From Blastomyces gilchristii SLH14081 (lineage: Eukaryota > Ascomycota > Eurotiomycetes > Onygenales > Ajellomycetaceae), in NCBI RefSeq assembly GCF_000003855.2, contig NW_003101670.1:148841-212840 (forward strand): a stretch of 64,000 nucleotides of DNA, in the 5' to 3' direction. Each line of letters begins with the position of its first letter. Position 1 is the first letter of the stretch. Shown here in pieces: positions 35,131-48,255 of this stretch. The notes under the pieces were generated by a model. It saw only the letters and a program-made list of their open reading frames with translations. It was not told the DNA's origin and ran no database searches. The translations under genes and the position numbers were made by a program.

Positions 35131-36224
35131 AGAAGAAGTGTATTGAAATATATTACTGACTTATCAAATATAAAGAGACAAAGAAAATATTAACAGCTTT
35201 CAGAGATATATGAAAACAGCTACAGTATTATATAGCAATATCATCTTCATTCAATACATGCAGTGTTGATATTCTTTGTATACAGTTATCATATAATCTA
35301 TATCAGAGATATATGTAGAAAACAGATCTTTATTACTAGAGAGAATAATTACAGCAATTCTCTGTTTTTATATTATAAAGATAAGTTATTCTTATTTCTT
35401 TCTTCTCTCTTTTCTCTTCTTCTTCAATTCATCACTAAGTTCAAGCTGATATGAAAACTATTAAAACACTCTTAGAAACTCTTAAATTGAAGAGTATAGA
35501 CTAATCAAATTTTAAATACAGAAGAATTAAATTATATTTAATATTACTAATTATTCATCTCTTCTCAATAAAATCACAGTCACATCTTTTCCTTCTTCTT
35601 CAAATAAAACATGGCCTGTGAAAAGTGAGTATCATGCCAGATCATAATAATTAACACAGTCTCAGTATACAGAGCTGTATACATGCAGTACATGCTGAAC
35701 TGAGAGACTGTGTGAATTGCAAATCAGTGTCAGCATCTCAGAGAGAGTCATGCAGTGTGAGAAAGCTGCAACTCTTAATTATGTATGCAGAGAGTGAATT
35801 GTTACAGTAAGTGTATATATATTATATAAAAGTAATACTTTTTAATAACACTCAGTCTCTGATATCATGAAAATAGAGTCTCTCTGTGAGATCTGTTTTT
35901 ATCAGAAGTCAGAGAATCTTATATTTCTCAAGATTATCTTTATCTGTCTTATTCATGAAATTAATGAGAGAAATCATTGATTTCAGCATTCTGCTCTTAA
36001 TGTCATTTAAGTGACAGCAGAGTTCATTCTAGCCACACTTTTTAAGTGTATGTTTTCTAAATATTCACATTTATACAGATATATACTGATTATTTATTAG
36101 ATAATATTAAGATAATAACTCATTGTGACTGTATTACTCTCACTGTGAGAGATACACAGTTAGTGATAAACATTGCAAAGACTCTGAAAAGTGAGTATTT
36201 TAAGAATACTATGACTCTGTAATC

Positions 36225-36282
36225 TTGATTTTTTTTGTTTTTATTTTTTATTTTTTTCTTTTTCTTTTATTTTTTTTTTTTC

Positions 36283-36321
<39 letters not shown>

Positions 36322-36400
36322 TTCATTCTGATTTTTTCTTGTTTTTGTTTTGTTTTTTGTTTTTTGTTTTTTTTTTGTATTTTATATTTTTTTTATAATT
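36225..36400. repeat. T-rich low-complexity tract (inner hAT)
   Basis: About 175 bases of T with scattered C, A and G, including long uninterrupted T runs near 36,290-36,320. It has a counterpart at 47,688-47,870 in the outer hAT. In the element sense it is an A-rich tract near the 5' terminus. Confidence 0.85.
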
Positions 36401-37222
36401 AAAATTATATAAATTATAATCTGTATTCAGAAAAGTAACAATATTTAATAACACTCTATATTGAATTTTCAACAAATGAGCACTATGTTATGATATTATG
36501 TAAGTGAGAAGTGATTTCATAGTCTCATTTAATGTTATTCTTAATAATGAGATCAGAATGAAAATGTAACTAAGAATTCAAACATAATCTTTATCTGAAA
36601 CTAGATTTTTATTTGAAAAGTGAATCTGAGATCTTTAATATTTGAAATAACATGATTTGAAATCAATGTAATGAATATAAATTATGATCAGAAGTAATAC
36701 TTTTAGACAATGTAACAACTGTAAAGTTTGATTCTGGTCTCAGACATGATCACACAGTCAGTCTAATTACAACTTGTATAATAATTTTTAAAAACTTAAA
36801 ATTAATTTTAATTACTAATAATTATGAACTTATAACTAACTAATATAAAAAGAAAAAAGCTTTTTCTATTTATTATCTTTCTTCTCTTTCTCATTCTTCT
36901 TATTATTCTTTATAATTTACTTCTCATTCTTCTTCTTCTTCTTCTTCTTCTGATTTGAGATGATAATTATTTTAAAATCTCTCTTCACTATCTTCTTAGA
37001 AGAGAGTTTCTACTGCTCTTTCTCAGTCAGATTAATCTGTATCTTAAAATCCTGCATTTTCTAGTCTGCTGTCTCATGTTTCATTTCAGTGATAAGTAGA
37101 TTGACATGCTCAGAGAGTAGAGCTGTCTTCTCAATATTCTGAATTATAAAGCATATTTGAGATCTGAATAAGATCTTAATTCTCTTCTTCTCTATCAGCT
37201 TCTGCTAATTAATTAGAGAACA

Positions 37223-37409
37223 TGTGATTCAAAGGTTGCTTGAGTCAGCATACGATTACAGGCGTACGCCGGCTTCTTATATATTATACGCTAAATTAAT
37301 TAGTGGCTGCTATGGCCTCTTTACACTTGTAAGTAAGTTTGAAAGCGGCTGTGTTATTATCTGACAGTCATACATTCTTCTGAATCACTATACATTCTTT
37401 CAAACCACA
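37223..37409 (-). repeat. Gypsy-1 LTR (3' in element sense)
   Basis: 187 bp, TGTGATTC...AAACCACA as written on the plus strand. The outer part, to about 37,300, keeps CG dinucleotides (tacg, ggcgtacgccgg). The inner part is mutated. Confidence 0.92.
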
Positions 37410-38659
37410 TTCTTTCTCATCAGATTCAGTCACACTCACATGATCAGAACATTCATTCTAGCTTCATGCAGATTAGCGTGTTACTAGTGTTCACAATCTT
37501 GTAATCTATCTCTGATTCAGCTAGTGTTCTGCATACACTCTCACAAAGAAACTTTCACTATATTATATTACTCATTTACTAACTTTTCTCATTCTTCAAT
37601 CATCTTCTTCATCATCATCATCATTGAACATCATTATTATCTTATTTCAGATTACTGCTTCTCTCTCTGTTCAACACCTTCTATCTGTTTATCTATCACA
37701 TCATACATGTTTCTAGCAATGACTTCTCATTTTCATAACAAGCATTCTCATAGTACTCATACTGAGCAGTTCATTAGCAGTAAGTATAACATGTTATGAA
37801 ATGTAGTCAGAACTTGTTTATCTTCTAATAATTATCAGAATATACTATTATGAATAATATATCTTCTTTATCTTCTTATACACTCTCAACTGTTTTCTTC
37901 TCAGCAGATTTCTAATTGTGTTTTCTGACACAATTTTATATAAACACAGATACTGATATGTTTATTTTTATTCATGTAGAATCTTCACACATTGTCAGAC
38001 CTGCATCTGTTAATAATAGTGAACTCAATATTGAATCATTGATCAAGAATCTGAAGAATGTGATAATGAAGAAATTGTTTATATTATATGTAACTAAGTT
38101 TTCTATGTCTCTTTCTGTCTCTTCTGTCACTGCTCTTCAATCTTCTACACCTGTCTCTGTGTCTGATTCTTCCGCTTCTGCTATCTCTGTTCCCGCGACT
38201 CTCACTTCTGCTACTTCTGATTTTATCATCTCTGCTTTCATTATCAGCTCTCCTCATTTCAAGAAGATATTATATAGTCTTAATAAACTATATTTCTCAG
38301 TATATACACTCTCACTCTTCTTACTAACTCTTAGAATAATTTATTGTATAAAGACTGTGTATAACATGACTATCTGAAGCTCAGTTATAAACACTGATTA
38401 TTACATTTGTTTTAAATATTTATGATAAGATAATTGTTCATTTATATCAGAGAATTATCTCTCTTCTCAACAGTGTTAAGATTATAAGTCTTTTTCTTTT
38501 TTATCTTTTCTTTCTGATACTGATTTTTCTGTTCTTAGAGAAAATCATTATAGATTTTACTGTGTATGAAGTCATGATATTCACAGATATTAAGAAGCTT
38601 TTTATAACTGTAAAGTTCAATATTACAGAGATATCTGCTCTGATAAATTTCTTCAGAAT

Positions 38660-38960
38660 AATAGATCTGTATTAATCTATTCTCTAGTATCTGTTATCTG
38701 ACTTTATAATACAGGCAAAAGATATCTGTGTTTTCAGAAATGAGAACACAGATGTTGTACTCTTTTACACTCATGAGTATGAGACTCATACATCTTGTCT
38801 GAGATGTCATTGTGAGAATAAGCTGTTTATACACTGTATTCTGCTTTCTATATTTCTCTGTGTCTCTCTCTCTCTTTCTGAGAAGTCTTGTGTGTGTTGT
38901 AATTATGTGTATAATTCTAAGATCAGTGAGTGTTCATTCAGTAATTGTTATCTCCGCTTT
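38660..38960 (+). other. Possible antisense Cys-rich ORF relic in Gypsy-1
   Basis: Downstream of integrase, the plus strand (opposite to gag-pol) carries readable stretches: 37,524-37,799, 37,916-38,377 and a Cys-rich part at about 38,790-38,940, SCLRCHCENKLFIHC and SCVCCNYVYNSKISEC. A plausible donor gtaagtat (37,779) and acceptor ttctcag (about 37,903) lie between the first two. Paired CxxC motifs suggest a zinc-binding accessory protein. It could also be chance reading in biased DNA. Confidence 0.3.
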
Positions 38961-40599
38961 TATAGTTTTATATACTAATAATGATTCTTAGTTGCTTCAG
39001 TGTCAGAGATCATTCTAATCAAAGATGATAATATCACTGAGACTATTCTCTCTCATCTTCAAGCTTCTCTCATCACTTTCTCTTCCTTCTCTGTGAGAAA
39101 GATTGTGCATATACTGAGTTATAAGCATTCAGCTCTGAGTGACTTCTGCTATTATTTATCTGATTCTGTACCTTCTTCTTTCATTTCTTCTGTCTCTACT
39201 CTCTCTGCTCTAACTTCTGATTCTGTGAGTTTCATACTCTTCTTCAATTTCTCTATGTGTATGTGTACACATTTCTATATTAGTATTTCAGTCAATCTTG
39301 TGATAAATGATATTAATGTCATACACAGAGCAGTAGAGGAATTGAAGATATGTACAGTATTATTACAAGAGTGACTTACAGCTCTCAAATCTCTTACAGA
39401 TCTCAAGTTTTGAGATTTTCTTTATTTTTGATGTTTTTTAAGTGATGTGACATTGAAAATAGATTAAACATGTAATATATGAAAATGAATGAAATGTGTA
39501 TGATAACATTTGTCTTTTACAGCTGACTCTTACAGTTGATGATTAATTCATTATTTCTTTTCTTTTCTTACACTTTTTCTTTGTCTGCTAGTCACTACTC
39601 TTATACAATCTCTATATGATACAGTGTTCAGTAACTAGATTCAGCAGCTTCTATTTTTTATGATTCTATCTCATGTATTATACTGTCTCTCTTCACTCAC
39701 TCAGATCACTACAGTAAATAACTCATTAAAACTAATCTTATCTGACCTCTGAGTGTTCTCAGAGATTGAGATGACTTGATCTCACATGTCTGCAGATGTT
39801 TCAGATAGTTCATTCTCTATAATCTCTGCAATTGAACTGATATAAACAGTTGAATTTAACTCTGAATTTCTTTTTCTTCTGCAATCTAATTCATATACAA
39901 GTCTGTCACTTTGAGACTGCTCTTTACTGTGTTGCACCTGTTATTTACAGCACATTATTATACAACCAGCTACAGTCTCATTACTTATTGAAGTATGATA
40001 TTCATCTGATTTCTTCATTACTTCTCATTCTTTTCTTATAATCATGAAAAGATCAGAATAAGTGAGATCATCTGATTTATAAGTATCTATGATTTCTCTT
40101 ACTTCATGAGGCTTTTCAATTATAAGTCTCTTCTTTTTCAATGCTGATGATAGTGCTGTGAATAACTATAATCTGCTCAGGTCTTGCATCTTTGCTTTTA
40201 TAAGTTATAAATCATTGATTAAGTTGTATAAGATCTGTCCCTCTGGTTTCTTCAATACATAAGTTCTCAGAGAATGTGATTTGAGTATTTTATAGAGTTT
40301 AAATCACCTAAATTGAAACTTCTCAGAACTCTCATTATGTATAAGAACTCATGTTCTCATCTTAAGACTTGATTTCTTAACTAGTGAATCTCATATTCTT
40401 TTCAATTGAATTACTCAGTTCAGGAGTAACTTATTAGCTTTTACACATGTGTGGCTGATCTCTTTCAATCTTGGTTTCATGTTCACAACTGCTGTGTCTG
40501 CAACTGTTACTGCTGCATCTGTAACTGCTGTTTTCTCTCTCATCTTTTTCAAAGCATTCTTCAGAATGTACAGATGCAATTCATATAACAGATAGAATG

Positions 40600-43500
40600 A
40601 TGAACACTTGAAGACTGCATGCTGCTAAATTCGCGTGACTAATAGTGCCTGATCAAGATATTCATCTCATAATCTTATAGACTTATTCACTAGATATTTC
40701 ATCAGCATGTTGCTTAAGATTTCATTCAAGCATTTCATCTTCTCATTTATCTGCAGATGATATAGTGTTGTTCTACAATATCTTATCTGTAACTGACTTA
40801 TGAAATGCCTCATCACTTCTTCTATGAGATTCACACTGTTATCAGTTAGAATCTCATGTGGCATTTCATAGTTGATATAGATCTCATCATATAGAAACTT
40901 CATCATTATCTTCTCTATCATCTCTGAAACTGCTTTTACAACTGATCAGTCAGTAGTGTAATCAATAGCAGTGATTATTCATCAATTTTCATTTGATGTC
41001 TGCAGTAATATGTCTATGAGGTTCACTTCTCATCATTTGAATAGTTGTATTATACACTTCATCTGATGTTGTGCTTTCTCATGTTCTAACCCTTTCTTAG
41101 ATTCTTTTGTGACCTGACAATTCAGGCACTCATGAGTGTATGTCTGAATGTCCTCAGCCATGCTTAACTAGTATGCTCTTGATTCAAGTACACTCATGAG
41201 TTCAGAGCTTTCTAAGTGGCTGAATTCCTTGTGTATATGAGTCATCAAGTTGTATCTAAATGAAGATTCTAGATAGAAAGCTTCTATGTATTCTAGATCA
41301 TAGACTGACCGTGTGACCGTGTCTGAGACCAGAACCAGATTTTTTGATAGTCTCATTACCAATTCGACTGATCCCATTACATGGTTTTAACATTAGATAG
41401 TAGTTCCATACTGTCTCAGTGGGACTTACTGTCTACTCTTATCACATTTTTCAAATGAGACCATGATTTCCACTTCTCAATTTAAATTATTTTTATTGCT
41501 TTAAATGACTTTAAATCTCATTTGAGTGTTACCAAAAAGTGTTACTTTTTAAAAAATTAAAAATAGTCTAAAAAAAACCTTAAAATGTCTAAAAATAGTA
41601 ACTTTATGCCAAGAATGGGACTAAATGGGACCAAATGAGACCACTTTCTCATTTTTTTCAAGTCATGGTTCCATTTTAAGATCTGATATATAGTCACTTT
41701 ACATGTTTTTTTGATAGCCAGTCCCAGGGGGATTCACGCCAAGAAATGTATGAGACCAGACCAAATGGAACCAAACGTGAAATTCATGGTCCCGGCGGCC
41801 AGTCTACTAGATCATAATAAAGCACAATGTCATTTTTCAATTTCCTCAGCTTGAAGTTCAGAAGCATCTCTTCTACTACTCTTATAAAACACTTATCATT
41901 CAACATCTTATTCTTCTTTAAGTAAGAGATTATAACATTCACTTATTCTGATTTCTTACACTCTCTCAGTGTGTTTAATACAAACTTCTCTTATATCTGA
42001 TTTGCAGAATTCTCACTCATGAAATCAGGTCTGCAACTGATTGCATCAGGCATCACAGTGTTTAATTTCTTTCAGTATTTGATATGAAGATTATACACTT
42101 AAAACTCTGAGATTCAACATACTAAGTGTTTGAAAGATTTTATCATTAATTATAGATAGATAAGACTTTTGTGATTTATAATCACTGTTATTGTATGCTT
42201 ATTATTAATATATCTATTTCATAACATCAGCATATGCTTAATTACTAGCAATTCCTTTTCATACACTGAGTAATTAAGCTCAGCATCTGATAGTTTTCTA
42301 TTATTATACATCACTGAGTGCAGCTTACTGTTCTTACTTATCTGTAGAAGAGCATCTCTGATAGCTTATTCAGATGCATCTATCTTAATGTAGAAAGATT
42401 TATTATAATCTGATTAAATAAGCACTGAGAATGTTATTACACATTCTCTCAGTGTGAGAAAAGTCTCTTCACACATGATATTTCAGATGATTGAATAAAA
42501 CTTCTTCTTTCACAGATTTGCATTTATTTCTCTTAAGAGATCTGAGAGTGATGCAGATATTCATGCAAAATTCTTGATAAATCTGTGATAATATGAGATT
42601 AACTTAAGAAACTATTATATATAATGTATATTCTTCAGCTGCAGTTAATTCACTATAACATTCAATTTCTTCAGAATGAGGTGTATACAGCTATCACTCA
42701 CTATATATTCTATGAACTTCAACTCTTCTGTTTTAAACACATATTTTGTTGATTTGATATAGAGCTTATACTCTGTCAGAGTTATAAGCACTTCATTGAG
42801 ATACTTCAGATATTTATTGTATGAGTTTGAAAAGACTAGAATGTTATCAAGATATATAAGACATGAGATTCTATTCTATTTATAAAGAATTATATTCATC
42901 ATAATTTGAAAGATGACAGATGCATTTATCAGACTGAATGACATTGTCAGGAATTTGAACTTCTCTCATTGCATATTAAACATAGTTCACAGAACTGACA
43001 GTTCATTTACACAGATCTGTCAGTATTCTGAGAGAAGATTGATTTTTAATAGATATCAGATGTTTTCAACTATATTCAACTGTTATTGAATCTGTGATAG
43101 TGAATATTCATTCTTGATTATAAGCTTATTAAGTGCTTAATAATTAATACACATTCATCACTTCTTATCTGTCTTTTTCACAAATAGAACTGGAAAGCTC
43201 TCTATGCTTGATAAGAATTATATGAAACTATATTCTAGAAGGTCTGTGATCTGACACTTCTGTTCTTCAAGATGTGTTTGTGACAGAGAATATGCATTCT
43301 GATTGACTGATTTTATATCTTCTATGTTAATCTCATGTACAAATTCTTGTTTCAGCAGCAGTTTCAGTGAAAGATCTGTTCAGAAGATCTTTTCATACTT
43401 CTTCAGAAGCTTCTTTATACACTTGTTCTTCTGTATATCTTTTATCTTGATTTTCTCTGCTTTCAGATTCTGTATGATATACAGAATGCTTTCAGATGAG

Positions 43501-45700
43501 ATCTTATAAATCATTCTCTTTACTTATTAATGTATAAGCAGATTTAACTCTTCTATATCAGAGATATGAAATGTCCTTCTCATATCAGTTAATAGAATTA
43601 TATGAACTGTTTTCTTCCTATCAGTCAACTGCATATAATATGTACATCATTGAATCTGTGAATTGAACCTTTGAAATCAATTGAGTTCAAGAATAAGATC
43701 ATATTTCATGTTCTGCAGCTCTTGCACTCAAATATAGCAAGATTATTCTCTGAAGTGCAAGAGAACTCTTACTCTTGCAGATGATATCAAATATCAGTTA
43801 TCAGATAATCTTATATATTAAGAATTCTTCACTCAGTGAACCTCTTTCAGTCTTCAGATTATATAATTATTAATATATTATATAGAAGCTTCTGTATTCA
43901 TTAATACTTTTACAGTCATCTCTTGATTCTTATTCAAGTGTCTCTTATACATTAACATTTCAGGTCTTAAGATATTAAGATGAGTATCTGCTTCATCATT
44001 CTCATTCACATCTTATTCAGAAGCCTGCTTCTTCTTTGTATTTATAGAATTCAGAGAATTATTTAACACAGACATCTCTTTCACTTTGAAGACTTTTTAT
44101 AGAATATCAGCAAGTGTCTCTGAACTCACTGATTCTACTAGTTTTTTAACTCTCTTGCTTCTCTTGACTGCACACACTGAGTGCAATCTTTTATATCATG
44201 ATTTTGATATTCACAGTTAAAGTAAGCTCAATGCTTACAATATCAAGATTTTCACTCAGAGAATTTCTTTTTCAGAGAATTCAGTGCTTTAGCAATGATA
44301 TTCAGATCTAGATTTATCATATTTAAGTATATGACTTGTGTTATAGAAGTCTGATTACTCATTCTTCACTAAGATATACTTGATTGCAGTATTTTCTATC
44401 ATAATTGACTCACTTGTTCCTGTATAATGAGAATATTATATACTTCTTTCACTGTGTCTGATTGTGAGATTAAGTATTTTCATTTCACTCTCAACTCAGA
44501 TGTAAGATTATGAATGAAGATTTATAAACAGAAAGATGTTAAAAGCTCTTCATTCAATATAAGATAGTATAAGCTGAAGTGTGTGAAGTATAATATAAGA
44601 TTGCTCACTTGTCTACACTCAGTGAAGTGTTTATAACACTTATCTTATATATTCACTTTCTCAAAGTTATGTAAGATTCATTTGAAAAACTCATTTCATG
44701 TTTATAAAAATGAATATCACTCTGAGTCTGTGAGATTCATCTTTTCATCAGTTATTTACAATGACTTTGCTTTTTCATGTAGAAATGTGATAGATTTTAA
44801 GACTTGTTGAAATTTCATTGACTGCCTGTCTGTGAGTTCATATTCAATTTAATAATATAATCATATCTGACTTAGTCAGCTGATTGCAGCATCATTTTTT
44901 CAGTCTCTATTAAAGCTTAATGACTTCAGCAGATCTCTTAGCTTGATATATTTCATACTTGAATTCTCATTCTACACAGCAGTTTCTGATGATGTGTATA
45001 CTTCTGAAGAGATTATAAATGATCATGATAAGATCTTCAGATTTGACATAGTTATCTGTCTATGTAAACATTTAATCTTCTGCTACAGATCTAAGATCTG
45101 GTTTTCTCTATTCTTATTAATGATGACAATTGCATCAGCAAAGCTCTTCATAGTGAATACTTGATTCACAGTGAATGTTAATTATTATTTGACTTCTGTC
45201 TCAGCCTGTCACTGTGTATGCAAGACCTCAATCTCATTTAGAATTCTTATACATGTACAGAGCTTCAATTCTGATTTAGTAATTTCAGTTACTTTTCTTA
45301 CTGCTTTGAGTAAATTCTCTAAAAGATTCTGCATATCTTTCAGTTCAGATAGCAGAGAAGAATGTTATTCATATTAATTAGAGACAATATTCATTTCAGT
45401 GATTTCTCATTGATTATACAATGTCTATTATTATATTGCTATATTATTATATGATTTCTGTTATTATTATATAACTCTGATGATAATCACTTCCTTCTTT
45501 TATTCTTCTTTTGAGTAGAGAGTGAACTTCTTTGAATCTTATTCACTGCTCTCATTCTCTTTCTTACATCTCATCTGTTCATATACATAGTATTTACCTG
45601 AGTGTGGAGTTTTTCCTTAATAAGCAAAGCAGTATCAATCAGATGCTCTTTCACTCATCACTCTTTATATACTATCTTTTGAGATGTTCTAAGATCACAC
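40600..45700 (-). pseudogene. Gypsy-1 gag-pol relic
   Basis: Minus-strand reading with stops tolerated gives, in order: a gag zinc knuckle near 44,180-44,240 (AYFNCEYQNHDIKDC, with the first Cys changed to Tyr); reverse transcriptase with LIYLDNILVFSN at 42,820-42,860 (YLDD to YLDN); and an integrase H2C2 region about 41,170-41,377 (SFRYNLMTHIHKEFSHLESS). The integrase core is at 40,667-41,000 with ITAIDYTTDQ, MPHEILTDNSVNL and RTTLYHLQINEKMKCLN (consensus YHPQTNGKMERLN). The MITE at 41,301-41,806 separates the zinc-binding region from the RT side. It is inactive. Confidence 0.88.
41301..41806. mobile_element. hAT-derived MITE, copy 1 (506 bp, little mutated)
   Basis: It starts TAGACTGACC and ends GGCCAGTCTA, with perfect 8-bp duplications ctagatca (41,293-41,300 and 41,807-41,814). 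It has no coding capacity. About 75 bp of one end and 35 bp of the other match the termini of the full hAT, which could therefore have mobilised it. Its CG, CC and GG are largely intact although it lies inside degraded Gypsy-1. Confidence 0.93.
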
Positions 45701-45791
45701 TGACATGATAACTATGAATTACTTTATAGATGAAATTATCACATTCTGAAGAAGTCTGCACTTCTCACCAGTTTTTAGACATGCTATCAGA

Positions 45792-45978
45792 TGTGATTCA
45801 AAGATTGCTTGAGTCAGTGTATGATTACAGGTGTACACCGGCTTCTTATATATTGTATACTAAATTAATTAGTGGCCGCTATAGCCTCTTTACACTCATA
45901 AGCAAGTTTGAAAGCGGCCGCGTTATTATCTGACGGTCATACGTTCTTCCGAACCATCATACGTTCTTCCGAACCACA
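45792..45978 (-). repeat. Gypsy-1 LTR (5' in element sense)
   Basis: 187 bp, same length as its partner. Here the opposite side is intact: the outer end from about 45,875 keeps ggccgc, gcggccgcg, tacg and ccgaacc, while the inner side is mutated. Confidence 0.92.
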
Positions 45979-46496
45979 AACAGAAGTATTATTAAAAATT
46001 ATTATCTCTTAATAAATAAAAAACTTATCAGTTTTAACTTCTTTATCTCTTACTTTAACATTCTCTTAATCTTCTTCTATCACTGCTTATTTATAGTAAT
46101 ACTCTTCTTCTCTCTCTCTCTCTTTATCTTAATCTTAAATTATTCTCAGAACTTCTTCTGATCTTATTACTACTGTATAAGACTCTTCACTTCTTTAATC
46201 TCTTATAAGTGATGTTATCTGTATTATTTCTATACTTAGTTCAGTCTAAATCTATCAGAAGTGTTACTTAAAATTATTATTATTTTACTCTCTTACAGAG
46301 TCTCTTTAAGATATTATAATATGTCTTACAATCTGTCTCTTCTTACTTAAATATCTTCTTCTTCTCTCTCTTCAATCTGTGACAGTGCTTATATGCTTTG
46401 ATGATTCACAGAACTGCAGAATATTTGAAGAGAGATAATATAATTAATTTCAGTAAGTATTAAAGAGAGATAAAGATAGAAGAGATGATTAGAAAT

Positions 46497-46497
46497 A

Positions 46498-46544
<47 letters not shown>

Positions 46545-46592
46545 GTAATAGTAATAATAATGATGATAATAATAATAATAATGATAATAAAA
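46497..46592. repeat. AAT microsatellite (outer hAT)
   Basis: An aat/tag-type trinucleotide run. It is the counterpart of the GAT/AAT run at 35,015 in the inner copy. Confidence 0.85.
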
Positions 46593-47687
46593 GAGAGAGT
46601 GCATTGAAATATATTACTGACTTATCAAATATAAAGAGACTTAAAGAAAATACTAACAGCTTTCAGAGATGTACAGAAACAGCTATAGTATTATATAGTA
46701 ATATTATCTTTATTTAATACATACACTGTTGATATTCTTTATATACAGTTATTATATAATCTATATCAGAGATACATGCAGAAAACAGATCTTTATTACT
46801 AGAATAAATAATTATAGTAATTCTCTATTTTTATATTATAAAGATAAGTTATTCTTATTTCTTTCTTCTCTCTTTTCTCTTCTTCAATCAATCACTAATT
46901 TCAAGCTGATATGAAAACTATTAAAATACTCTCAGAAATTCTCAAATTAAAGAGTATAGACTAATTAAATTTTAAATGTAGAAGAAATTAAATTATCTTC
47001 TATAGATTCAATTATTTATTTCTCTTTAAATAAAATAGTAGTTGTGTTCTCTCTCTTCTCTCTCAATCAAATGAAACATAGCCTGTGAAAAGCAAGTATC
47101 ATGCCAGGCTATAATGATTAACACAGCTTCAGTATACAGAGCTGTATATACACAGCATGTGCTGAACTGAGAGACTGTGTAAGTTATAAATCAGCAGTAG
47201 TATCTCAGAGAGAGCTGTGCAGTGTAAGAAAGCTGTAACTCTCAGTCACATATACAGAGAGTGAATCACTGCAGTAAGTATATATATATTAAAGTAATGC
47301 TTTTTAATAACACTCAGTCTCTGATATAATAAAAATAGAGTCTCTCTGTAAGATCTGTTTTTATTAGAAGTCAGAGAATCTTATATTTCTCAAGACTATC
47401 TTCACATGTCTTATCTGTGAAATTAATAAGAAAAATTATTGATTTCAGTGTTCTGTTCTTAATGTTATTTAAGTGATAGCAGAGTTCACTCTGATCATAC
47501 TTTTTAAGTGTATATTTTCTAATTATTCACATTTATACAGATATATATTAATTATTTATTAAATAATGTTAAGATAATAACTTATTACAGCTATGTTACT
47601 CATACTATAAGAGATATATAATTAATAATGAACATTATAAAGACTCTGAGAAGTAAGTATTTTAAGAGTATTATAACTCTGTAATCT

Positions 47688-47870
47688 TGATTTTTTTTAT
47701 TTTTATTTTTTATTTTTTTATTTTTCTTTTATTTTTCTTCTTTCTCTTTCTTTCTCTTTTTTTCTTTCTCTTCTTTTTTTCTTTCTCTTTTTTTTTTATT
47801 GTGATTTTTTCTTATTATTGTTTTGTTTTTTATTTTTTTATTTTTTTTTGTATTTTATATATTTTTTTTT
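47688..47870. repeat. T-rich low-complexity tract (outer hAT)
   Basis: T runs mixed with A and C over about 180 bases, positioned as the tract at 36,225 in the inner copy. Confidence 0.85.
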
Positions 47871-48255
47871 AATTAAAATGATATTAATTATAATCTATGT
47901 TTAGAAAAGTAATGATATTTAATAACACTCTCTGTTGAATTTTCAACAAATGAGCACTATGTTATAATATTATATAAGTGAGAAATGATTTCATAATCTC
48001 ATTTAATGCTATTTTCAATAATAAGATCAGAATGAAAATATGACTAAGAATTCAAATATATTCTTTATCTAAGACTATATTTTTATTTGAAAAGTGAATC
48101 TGAGATCTTTAATATTTGAAATAATGTGATTTGAAATCAATGTAATGAATACAAATCATGATCAGAACTTCAGAAGTAATGCTTTTAGACAATGTAATAA
48201 CTGTAAAGTTTAATTCTGATTTCAGACACGGTTACACAGTCAGTCTAGCTGTAAT

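Larger units (their letters stand above)
23385..36765 (-). mobile_element. Inner hAT DNA transposon, about 5.8 kb without the LINE
   Basis: Same family as the outer element: TAGACTGGCCGG at 23,385 and CAGTCAGTCTA ending at 36,765. It is flanked by perfect 8-bp duplications attacaac (23,377-23,384 and 36,766-36,773), so it jumped into the outer copy. Removing the LINE insertion (23,571-31,118 plus one 14-bp duplication) leaves about 5.8 kb. Order in the minus sense: terminal region with a T-rich tract and microsatellite, accessory ORF, transposase, terminal region. CpG and CpC are depleted but CpA/TpG is kept, unlike the outer copy. Confidence 0.92.
37223..45978 (-). mobile_element. Gypsy-1, Ty3/Gypsy LTR retrotransposon, degraded
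   Basis: Two 187-bp LTRs bound an 8.4-kb interior. The target duplication aaca (37,219-37,222 and 45,979-45,982) and the uninterrupted site in the inner hAT (gagaacagaag near 34,486) confirm the insertion. Pol motifs read on the minus strand in the Ty3/Gypsy order RT, RNase H, integrase. The purine-rich sequence next to the 37,409 boundary (gatgagaaagaa in the minus sense) fits a polypurine tract. The region after integrase (37,410-40,600) is unusually long at about 3.2 kb. A MITE sits inside the pol region. Confidence 0.93.
19872..48247 (-). mobile_element. Outer hAT DNA transposon, broken by later insertions
   Basis: Termini are TAGACTGGCCGG at the left and ...CAGTCAGTCTA at the right. An 8-bp target duplication, gctgcaat (19,864-19,871), is matched by gctgtaat (48,248-48,255), one C-to-T change apart. 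Eight-bp duplications are the hAT hallmark. After removing the inner hAT plus one 8-bp repeat, and Gypsy-1 plus its 4-bp repeat, about 6.2 kb remain, or about 5.8 kb without a 405-bp tandem duplication. This copy is the most mutated in the window: even CpA/TpG, kept elsewhere, is largely gone. The transposase relic is at about 20,060-22,700 and the accessory ORF relic is split between 36,774-37,222 and 45,979-46,450. Confidence 0.9.

Noticed and set aside
34500..37200. Repeated 34-37 kb and 46-48 kb segments as a separate repeat family
   Set aside because: They are the same part of the two nested hAT copies, explained by the inner copy sitting in the outer one.
46389..46604. Tyrosine-rich minus-strand frame
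   Set aside because: It is the translation of the AAT microsatellite, not a protein.
47687..47872. Phenylalanine-rich frame
   Set aside because: It is the translation of a T-rich low-complexity tract.
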